A stretch of 64,000 nt of DNA from an uncultured Mycoplasmatota bacterium (GTDB lineage Bacteria; Bacillota_I; Bacilli_A; RF39; UBA660): the NCBI GenBank assembly GCA_900547225.1, contig URFW01000003.1, positions 1-64,000 of the forward strand, in the 5' to 3' direction. The notes under the pieces are model-generated. The model was given only the letters and a program-made list of their open reading frames with translations, did not search any database and was not told where the DNA came from. Within the stretch, counting starts at the first letter, position 1; each line of letters starts with the position of its first letter. A program made the translations under genes and the position numbers. Positions 50,669 through 57,375 of this stretch are shown here, in pieces.

Positions 50669-51865
50669 GTGAAAAGAAGATTAAAAATAATTTTATTGTC
50701 GATATTAATTTTAATATCGGCAGCACTTGAGTTTGCGGGCTTATCAGCTCATTTTGGATCTTCTTATTCTTATGTTATAAAACCAATTATTTGGGTGTTT
50801 ATTGGCATAATAACGTATTTTTTCTTTAATGACGATGTTATTCCAAATCTAAAGCATAAAAAAGAAGTAGAGTTTTATACAATAGTAACAACACTTATAT
50901 ACTTTGTAATATATTTTGGTTTAGGTTATATAAAAGGTTTTGCACATAATCCATATGACTACACGCTAAAGGGAGTATTAAATAATTTATGGGTGTTTGT
51001 TCCTGTTGTAATTGTAAAAGAATACGTAAGATATTACATGATTAATAATACTGGTACAAAAAATATATTATTACATGCATTATTAATTTCTATTTTACTT
51101 ACTATGATAGATTTAAATATATACAAGCTTAACTCTTATTTTTCAACGTCACTAAGTGTTTTTGAATTTATAATTCAAAACTTTATCCCGAAATTGATAA
51201 CAAATTTATATTTAACATACATATCATACTATGCTGGATATAAAACTACAATTATTTATGCTTTCATACCACAATTTTTGTTGTATGTTTTACCAATACT
51301 TCCAGATTTGGATATGGCAACAATGTCTATTCTAAATTCATCTATTCCATTTTTCTCTTATGTTTATATAAATTATATTATAAATAAGCTAGAGAAAACG
51401 TTGGATAGGAAAAGAAATAAAGTGGTGGGTATAAAAGGATATGTATTAATGATTTTATTTGTTATCATCATGATTTTATTTGGGCTTGGTATATTTAGTG
51501 TTCAACCGCTTGTTATTGCAAGTAATAGCATGTTACCTAGCATAAGAAAGGGAGATATTGTAATAATAACAAATAAGAACACCAAAAAAATAAAAAAAGG
51601 AGAAATAATAAGATATAGGATTGATAATTATTATGTTGTCCATAGAGTTGTTTTAATAAAAAAAGATGAAAGAGGAAACAGAACGTTTATAACTAAGGGA
51701 GATAACAATAGCAACATTGATCTTTTTGCGGTAAAAGAATCTCAAGTAGATGGGGTTGTTAAAGTGGATATTCCTTATTTAGGTTACCCGACTTTATTGT
51801 TTAATAAACTACTAAATACTGGAGTAGATAAAAGGGTTATAATTGATAAAGGAAGAATAAATTAA
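50669..51865 (+). CDS. sipW: SipW-like signal peptidase I with large polytopic N-terminal domain
   Basis: About 398 residues. The C-terminal 120 are an S26 signal peptidase: the nucleophile region VIASNSMLPSIRKGDIVIIT gives Ser287 (numbered from GTG 50669), and YYVVHRVV gives His325, which marks the ER/SipW type using Ser-His instead of Ser-Lys. TKGDNNSNIDLF is the third motif. The first 270 residues carry several membrane spans (for example IILLSILILISAALEFAGL, FVIYFGLGYIKGF), whereas classical SipW is about 190 aa. It probably processes the TasA-like proteins on both sides. Start GTG 50669 follows AAGGGTGGTGA; the frame is open to ATG 50633, overlapping the previous stop. Confidence 0.85.
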   Translation: MKRRLKIILLSILILISAALEFAGLSAHFGSSYSYVIKPIIWVFIGIITYFFFNDDVIPNLKHKKEVEFYTIVTTLIYFVIYFGLGYIKGFAHNPYDYTLKGVLNNLWVFVPVVIVKEYVRYYMINNTGTKNILLHALLISILLTMIDLNIYKLNSYFSTSLSVFEFIIQNFIPKLITNLYLTYISYYAGYKTTIIYAFIPQFLLYVLPILPDLDMATMSILNSSIPFFSYVYINYIINKLEKTLDRKRNKVVGIKGYVLMILFVIIMILFGLGIFSVQPLVIASNSMLPSIRKGDIVIITNKNTKKIKKGEIIRYRIDNYYVVHRVVLIKKDERGNRTFITKGDNNSNIDLFAVKESQVDGVVKVDIPYLGYPTLLFNKLLNTGVDKRVIIDKGRIN

Positions 51866-51973
51866 TTGTAAAATAATGACAAATAATATCATAAATAAAC
51901 ATAGTTTGTCTGATATCATTGAAGTTTATATTAATTGTTGTTATAATTTTTTAATAGGAGCATATGAAAATAT

Positions 51974-52468
51974 ATGAAAAAACAAAATCTGTTAATTATA
52001 TTGATTATTTTTTCTTTGCTTGTTATACTTATTGGATATTCGGTTTTTAAAATGAGTGCTAATATAAGGAATGTAATGACATCTAATAGTGATATAAACG
52101 TAGAGTTTAAAAGCATCGGAAAAATATATGAAAGTGGAAGTGTTGGTGCTGATGCAGTTATATCAAAAGATAGAAAAATAATTTTTATAAACATTCCTAA
52201 ATTAACTTATCAAGGAGCTTACGTAATTATACCAATAATGGTAGAAAACGTTGGTACAACACCTGTAAGATTAAGTTCTATTTATGAATATGATACAAAA
52301 GATAGTGACACAATAAAGGTGTACTATGATGGTATTGCAATAACTGATAAGGTTTTAAATCCAGGTGATGTTGAGGAATTTAGAGTCAAAGTGATATGGG
52401 AAAATAAACAGGATAATAAACCAATTAAAATGAATTTTTACTTAAAATTAAATTACGTTCAAGAATAG
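51974..52468 (+). CDS. TasA-like secreted protein 4
   Basis: 164 residues. After a hydrophobic leader LLIILIIFSLLVILIGYSVF comes a beta-sandwich resembling the other TasA-like proteins, with NIPKLTYQGAYVIIPIMVENVGT matching the NKL-Y-PGAYV pattern. The Phe-Ser-Asp cleavage motif is altered to FKMSAN, so processing by SipW may differ. Followed 12 nt later by the gene at 52481, so one operon. Confidence 0.78.
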   Translation: MKKQNLLIILIIFSLLVILIGYSVFKMSANIRNVMTSNSDINVEFKSIGKIYESGSVGADAVISKDRKIIFINIPKLTYQGAYVIIPIMVENVGTTPVRLSSIYEYDTKDSDTIKVYYDGIAITDKVLNPGDVEEFRVKVIWENKQDNKPIKMNFYLKLNYVQE

Positions 52469-52480
52469 GAGGTATATGAC

Positions 52481-53575
52481 ATGAAAAAGCAGAGACTTCA
52501 TGGTAAAACTATAAAAAAAATCGTTGTATCTATTTTATTAGTTTTTGCTTTGGTTGTACAGTTTGCTTTTTTAAGCTATTTATTTAAGGCAATATCTCCA
52601 AATAATGATAAAAGTAATGTAATTATGGATTATACATCAAGTGGAAATTTAGATTATAAGGTATATTTGAAGCAAAATGATTTTATTGATAGTACTTATC
52701 TGAACGCTGGTGAAGCTTATGTTTTGGATTTGATTGATCACATAAAAATAATTTCACTTTATGATTTTAAATCAACAAATAAGACAAGCGTGACAGGAAC
52801 TAATAAACTAATTTCAAAATTAAAAGTATATTATAAAGAATCAACCGACAAAAGTAGTAATCCTGAAGTTATGACTAAGGAAAAAACATTAGATGAAAAA
52901 GTAATGAGTTTTAATGACAATAAGTTTATTTCTTCGGGTGAATATGATTTATACTTGGATGAATATATAAATATAATTAAGGAATTTCAAAATAAAGTTA
53001 AGATAGCAGTAGATGGATATTTAGAAGTATCTGAAGTAAATAGCTTTTCTGGCAAAGTAGGTGGTGCATCTTATGGGGATACATATTCTAATACAATAAA
53101 GATACCTTTATCATCTTCGGTTGTTAAAATAGAAAGTGATGCATCAAATCCAAAAACAAAATCCGTATACGAAAGTGACCTAGTTAAAACTAATAAAATA
53201 GTTTTGAACTATATCGTAATAGCAAACATAGTTACTTTCATAATAATTTGTTTCTTACTTAGAAAGTTATTTACGTTTACTAATAAAACTGAGTATGAAA
53301 GAGAACTTAATAAGATACTTAAGAATTATGATGATATAATTGTAAATACTAGAACAATGGTTGATGTATCTGATTATAAGTTAATCAAAATAGAGGATTT
53401 TAAAGAAATTCTTAATTTATCTAGGGAACTTTTATTACCAATTATGAATTATGAAATAGAAAAAGGAAAGGCAACGTGTTTTTATGTTATTAAAGATGAT
53501 ATACTATACACTCACTTAATTTATGATAAAAATGCGGAAGAATATAAAAATAAAATATATAAAGAGGGCTATTAG
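52481..53575 (+). CDS. DUF5305-like membrane protein of the TasA/SipW cluster
   Basis: 364 residues. A signal/anchor at 12-31 (IVVSILLVFALVVQFAFLSYL), an outer domain of about 200 residues with KVYLKQNDFIDSTYLNAGEAYVLDLIDHIKI.., a second span at about 247-266 (IVLNYIVIANIVTFIIICFLL), and a cytosolic tail of about 95 residues ending in IYDKNAEEYKNK. This matches the DUF5305 layout found near SipW peptidases; the assignment is from memory of the family. Last gene of the run; RBS AGGAGGTATATGAC. Confidence 0.75.
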   Translation: MKKQRLHGKTIKKIVVSILLVFALVVQFAFLSYLFKAISPNNDKSNVIMDYTSSGNLDYKVYLKQNDFIDSTYLNAGEAYVLDLIDHIKIISLYDFKSTNKTSVTGTNKLISKLKVYYKESTDKSSNPEVMTKEKTLDEKVMSFNDNKFISSGEYDLYLDEYINIIKEFQNKVKIAVDGYLEVSEVNSFSGKVGGASYGDTYSNTIKIPLSSSVVKIESDASNPKTKSVYESDLVKTNKIVLNYIVIANIVTFIIICFLLRKLFTFTNKTEYERELNKILKNYDDIIVNTRTMVDVSDYKLIKIEDFKEILNLSRELLLPIMNYEIEKGKATCFYVIKDDILYTHLIYDKNAEEYKNKIYKEGY

Positions 53576-53586
53576 CCTTCTTTTTT
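53562..53586 (+). terminator. Terminator of the TasA/SipW cluster
   Basis: AAGAGGGCT (53562-53570), loop ATT, AGCCTTCTT (53574-53582) with one G-T pair, T run. Confidence 0.82.
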
Positions 53587-53596
53587 ATAAATTATA

Positions 53597-53625
53597 TTGT
53601 TAAATATAAAAAAATGTATTATAAT
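53597..53625 (+). promoter_or_regulatory. Promoter of the tRNA-Gln/tRNA-Glu unit
   Basis: TTGTTA (53597-53602), 17 nt, TATAAT (53620-53625), 13 nt before tRNA-Gln. Confidence 0.8.
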
Positions 53626-53638
53626 TATTTTTGTAAAT

Positions 53639-53713
53639 TGCCCTGTAGCCAAGTGGTAAGGCATCTGACTCTGAATCAGACATGCACTGGTTCGAATCCA
53701 GTCAGGGCAACCA
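53639..53713 (+). tRNA. tRNA-Gln (CTG)
   Basis: Acceptor TGCCCTG pairs with CAGGGCA, discriminator A, encoded CCA (53711-53713). Anticodon stem TCTGA/TCAGA encloses CTCTGAA with anticodon CTG at 53671-53673. The T-arm has GGTTCGAATCC. Confidence 0.96.
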
Positions 53714-53722
53714 ATTATGTAT

Positions 53723-53799
53723 GGCCCGTTGGTGAAGGGGTTTAACACATCGCCCTCTCAAGGCGACATTCACGAGTTCAAATCTCGTACGGGTCACCA
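53723..53799 (+). tRNA. tRNA-Glu (CTC)
   Basis: Acceptor GGCCCGT pairs with ACGGGTC (one G-T), discriminator A, encoded CCA (53797-53799). Anticodon stem TCGCC/GGCGA encloses CTCTCAA with anticodon CTC at 53757-53759. Confidence 0.96.
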
Positions 53800-53811
53800 A
53801 ATTTGAATTTT

Positions 53812-53843
53812 AAAGGTTAGTTTTATTGACTAGCCTTTTATTT
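53812..53843 (+). terminator. Terminator after the tRNA pair
   Basis: AAAGGTTAGT (53812-53821) pairs with ACTAGCCTTT (53829-53838) with one G-T pair; short T run. Confidence 0.7.
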
Positions 53844-53891
53844 ATCTTAAATTTTTGATATAATTTAAATGTTTAAGAAAGGAATGATTTT

Positions 53892-55553
53892 ATGACTAAT
53901 AAAGATTTAGCAAACTTGATATTTCCTAATATTACAAAAACAATAGAAGATTATGAAAAAATGTATCCGGAAAGAAACTTACCAGATGATGCGATAGTAA
54001 CTCGTGCTGCTCCATCTCCAACAGGATATACCCATATGGGAACGTTATTTCAGGCCTTTGTTGCAAGGAAAGCTGCAAAAGATACAAATGGTGTATTTTA
54101 TATAAGAATAGAAGATACTGATAGAGAAAGATTGGTTAGTGATGCGGTTGATGTTATCACAACTGACTTAAAATACTTTGAGGTAACTCCAGATGAAGGA
54201 GTAATATCAGGTAGTGAAGAAAAAGGTGCATATGGTCCTTACACGCAAAGTAAGAGGAAAGAAATTTACCAAACATTTATGAAATATTTAGTTGAACAAG
54301 GTCTTGCATATCCATGCTTTTGTACTAAAGAAGAAAAAGAAGAGATGACATCATCTCAGGAAAAAAGAAAAGATAGAATAGGATATTATGGAAGATATGC
54401 TAAATGTCGTAAGATTCCTGTAAGTGATGCATATGAAAGAATAAAAAATAAAGAAGCTTTTACTTTAAGATTAAAATCTCCTGGTGATTTTAATAAGAAA
54501 ATAATCGTTAATGATTTAATAAAAGGAAAAATATCTTTCCCAGAAAATGATATGGATATTGTAATAATGAAACAAGATGGACTTCCAACTTATCATTTTG
54601 CACACTTAGTAGATGATCATTTAATGCGTACAACCCATATTATAAGGGGAGATGAATGGTTATCATCACTTCCAACCCATATACAATTATTCCAAGTATT
54701 TGGTTTTAAGCCTCCTAAGTATGCTCACATATCTCCAATTTTAAAGGAAGATAACGGAGTTAAAAGAAAGCTTTCTAAGAGAAAAGATCCGGAAGCACAA
54801 ATGAGTTACTATAGGGAAAAGGGAATTCCAGTAAAAGCTGTTGAGTTATATTTAATGACACTTGCTAACACTAACTTTGAACAGTGGTGGGATGCTAATA
54901 AAGATAAATCATTAGATGATTTTAAATATGATTTTAAGAAGACTAGTAAGTCTGGAGGTTTGTTTGACGTCGAAAAATTGCATAACATTTCAAAGAATTA
55001 TTTAGCAAGGATAAAAGCAACAGAATTTTATGATATGTTAGTTAAATATTCTAAGGAATATGATAAAGATTTTTATGAATTGATAACTAAGTATAAAGAT
55101 TTTACAATAGGGCTTTTAAACATTGAAAGAGAACAAAAAAAGCCAAGAAAAGATTATGCTTCATTTAGTGAAGTAAAACATCTTGTTTGGTATATGTATG
55201 ATGAATTATTTGAAAAAAAGGAAAAGGATTATGAGTTTAATGGTATAACTGATAAAGATGAAATACTAAAAATAATGAATACATACGTAAATGAGTATTA
55301 TAATGAAGAAGATGAACAACAAGAATGGTTTGAAAAAATAAAAGATTTATCTGAGGCTTTAGGTTATGCAAGAGAAGTTAAAGAATATAAAGTAAATCCT
55401 GATAAATATAAGGGACACGTAGGAGATATTTCAATGGTAATTAGAGTCTCTCTTACAACAAAGAGCATGACACCTAATCTTTATGATATTATGAAGCTAC
55501 TTGGAAAGAAAAGAATATTAAATAGAGTAAAAGAATTAGAAAAAAACATCTAA
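53892..55553 (+). CDS. gltX: Glutamate--tRNA ligase
   Basis: Charges tRNA-Glu with glutamate. Class I signature TRAAPSPTGYTHMGTLFQAFVARKAA (HIGH-like HMGT), FYIRIEDTDRERLVSDAV, GRYAKC, and the KMSKS-like loop KRKLSKRKDP. Length 553 aa is longer than the usual 470-490, with an extended C-terminal anticodon-binding region. The preceding tRNA-Gln and tRNA-Glu genes suggest a link; if no GlnRS exists, this enzyme may also charge tRNA-Gln for the GatCAB route. RBS AAGAAAGGAATG. Confidence 0.96.
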   Translation: MTNKDLANLIFPNITKTIEDYEKMYPERNLPDDAIVTRAAPSPTGYTHMGTLFQAFVARKAAKDTNGVFYIRIEDTDRERLVSDAVDVITTDLKYFEVTPDEGVISGSEEKGAYGPYTQSKRKEIYQTFMKYLVEQGLAYPCFCTKEEKEEMTSSQEKRKDRIGYYGRYAKCRKIPVSDAYERIKNKEAFTLRLKSPGDFNKKIIVNDLIKGKISFPENDMDIVIMKQDGLPTYHFAHLVDDHLMRTTHIIRGDEWLSSLPTHIQLFQVFGFKPPKYAHISPILKEDNGVKRKLSKRKDPEAQMSYYREKGIPVKAVELYLMTLANTNFEQWWDANKDKSLDDFKYDFKKTSKSGGLFDVEKLHNISKNYLARIKATEFYDMLVKYSKEYDKDFYELITKYKDFTIGLLNIEREQKKPRKDYASFSEVKHLVWYMYDELFEKKEKDYEFNGITDKDEILKIMNTYVNEYYNEEDEQQEWFEKIKDLSEALGYAREVKEYKVNPDKYKGHVGDISMVIRVSLTTKSMTPNLYDIMKLLGKKRILNRVKELEKNI

Positions 55554-55673
55554 TTCTTTTTAATTTTTAAAATTTTATAATTTTTTTAGGGATTTTTATT
55601 TTTTTTAGGGGGTATTTTAAAAAAGTGTCTAACTATAGATATGAGAGGACCTAATAGTTTGGGTAGTTATGCT

Positions 55674-55707
55674 TTCCACTTTTTATTTTTCTAAATAGAA
55701 AGTGGGG
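55674..55707 (+). promoter_or_regulatory. 5'-UTR hairpin sequestering a ribosome binding site
   Basis: CCACTTT (55676-55682) pairs with AAAGTGG (55699-55705), with G-T pairs continuing into GGGG. The paired GG belongs to the GGGGTGAT ribosome binding site of the small hydrophobic ORF. Confidence 0.6.
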
Positions 55708-55715
55708 TGATAATT

Positions 55716-55796
55716 ATGAAGAAAGAAAATAAATTTCTTAAGATAATTATTGTTCTTTTAATTTTTCTATTAGTGCTACTAATATTTAAAATATAA
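55716..55796 (+). CDS. 26-residue hydrophobic peptide, candidate type I toxin
   Basis: ATG 55716 follows GGGGTGAT. The peptide starts MKKENKFLK and then has one membrane-spanning stretch IIIVLLIFLLVLLIFKI to the stop. Short basic head plus single hydrophobic helix is the typical form of type I toxins (Ibs, TisB, TxpA, BsrG). It lies in the 384-bp gap between gltX and the helicase gene, with a sequestered ribosome binding site and a convergent antisense promoter. It is not similar in sequence to a toxin I can name. Confidence 0.55.
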   Translation: MKKENKFLKIIIVLLIFLLVLLIFKI

Positions 55797-55893
55797 AAGA
55801 AACAGCATATACCCAAATAGTTAAGGGGGATATGCTGTTTCCATGACAAACTTATGGAAAGCAAACTAACCTTTATTGTTAGGTTCTTTCACT
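55790..55893 (-). ncRNA. Candidate antisense RNA to the small toxin-like mRNA
   Basis: Predicted from a reverse-strand promoter at 55928-55900, starting near 55893 and ending after the stem AAACAGCATAT..ATATGCTGTTT (55840-55800), which on this strand is followed by CTTTTATATTTT. It would overlap the 3' end of the toxin-like mRNA by about 100 nt. Transcript extent is inferred. Confidence 0.45.
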
Positions 55894-55899
55894 AATTAA

Positions 55900-55928
55900 A
55901 TTATACATAATTAGTTTATTTATGTAAA
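55900..55928 (-). promoter_or_regulatory. Antisense promoter at the toxin-like locus
   Basis: On the reverse strand TTTACA (55928-55923), 17 nt, TATAAT (55905-55900). No protein gene follows on that strand. Confidence 0.65.
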
Positions 55929-55946
55929 TAAGAAAGTGTGCAATAT

Positions 55947-57302
55947 ATGAAAAAAATAAATTTAAAAAAATTTGAAAAATTGGATAAATATCAATTCAAA
56001 GCGGTAACTTCTAAGAGAAATGTTACTCTTGTTTTAGCGGGTGCAGGTTGTGGTAAAACATATACAATAACATCCAGGGTAAGATATTTAATAGATTATT
56101 TAAATGTTAATCCAAAAGACATTTTATGTATTTCATTTACTAATGATGCGGTTAATAAACTAAAAGATGACTTAAATCATGAAATAGATGTATTAACATT
56201 TCATAAACTAGCACTTAAAATAATAGGAAGAAAAAAAGAAGTTTTGTCAGAAGATATGTTAACTGACATAATAATTAATACTTTTTCTAATGATAAATTA
56301 TTTGGATTATATAATATGGGTAAACAAGATATGTATACTTTAATTAAAACCTTTATTAATCTTTTTAAATCAAATAATTATAAACTAGATAAATTTTATA
56401 CATTTATAAATAAATCTAATGCGAAAGATAAGATTTTGTTAAAAGAAATAATGAAGTGTTATATATGTTATGAGTCATATTTAAATAAAGAAAACTTAGT
56501 GGACTTTAATGATATGATAAATCTTGCAATAGAAGGGTTAGAAAACTCAAACTTAAGATATAAACACATTATAGTAGATGAATATCAAGACACATCCTAC
56601 ACCAAATTCTTATTGTTAAGAAAACTAATAAAACTATCTCATGCTTCTTTTTTTGCGGTTGGAGATGATTTTCAATCAATCTATATGTTTGCAGGTTCTA
56701 ACATAAAGATGATTACGAATTTTAGAAGATATTTTCCGTTTTCTAAAATAATAAAACTAAAAAATACTTATCGTAATTCTAGTGAATTAATTAAAATAGC
56801 AGGAAGATTTATTATGAAAAATCCATTTCAAATAAAAAAGAAGTTAAAATCTTCTATAAGTGTTAAAAATCCGGTACAAATAGTTTATTATGATAACTTG
56901 AATAATTCTTTAGAAAATGTAATTTCAGAAGATAAAATAGATGATTTATATATTTTGTCTAGAAATAATAAAGATTTAGATAATATTAAATTAGATAATG
57001 TTAATTGTAAAAAAATTAGTGTACATAAATCTAAAGGCTTAGAATCTGAAAATGTTTTTTTAGTTAACGTAAGCTCATCTAACAATGGTTTTCCTAATAA
57101 ATATGTAGATCATAATATACTAAAATACGTTAATAACTATAGGGAATACTATCCTTATGAAGAAGAGAGAAGACTTTTTTATGTTGCACTTACAAGATGT
57201 AAAAATAAGGTGTATTTATTTGTTCCAATACATAAAGAATCTATTTTTATTAAAGAAATAAAAAAATATAAAGGCGTTACCATAAGACAATCATGTGTTT
57301 AA
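55947..57302 (+). CDS. Compact UvrD/Rep-like superfamily 1 helicase
   Basis: 451 residues, against about 700 for UvrD/PcrA. All main motifs are present: Q-motif LDKYQFKAV, Walker A VLAGAGCGKTYTITSR, motif II IIVDEYQDTSY, motif III AVGDDFQSIYMFAGS, motif IV TYRNS, motif V VHKSKGLESENVFLVN and motif VI YVALTRCKNKVYLF. The accessory 1B and 2B subdomains are shortened. It could be a DNA-repair or element-associated helicase. ATG 55947 is preferred to GTG 55938, which lies in AAGAAAGTG. No partner gene adjacent. Confidence 0.9.
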   Translation: MKKINLKKFEKLDKYQFKAVTSKRNVTLVLAGAGCGKTYTITSRVRYLIDYLNVNPKDILCISFTNDAVNKLKDDLNHEIDVLTFHKLALKIIGRKKEVLSEDMLTDIIINTFSNDKLFGLYNMGKQDMYTLIKTFINLFKSNNYKLDKFYTFINKSNAKDKILLKEIMKCYICYESYLNKENLVDFNDMINLAIEGLENSNLRYKHIIVDEYQDTSYTKFLLLRKLIKLSHASFFAVGDDFQSIYMFAGSNIKMITNFRRYFPFSKIIKLKNTYRNSSELIKIAGRFIMKNPFQIKKKLKSSISVKNPVQIVYYDNLNNSLENVISEDKIDDLYILSRNNKDLDNIKLDNVNCKKISVHKSKGLESENVFLVNVSSSNNGFPNKYVDHNILKYVNNYREYYPYEEERRLFYVALTRCKNKVYLFVPIHKESIFIKEIKKYKGVTIRQSCV

Positions 57303-57375
57303 AAAGTAAAATATTGTCACACGAAAAAAATTATATTTATTAAACATACTTACTACTATTTATTAGGAGGTTATT

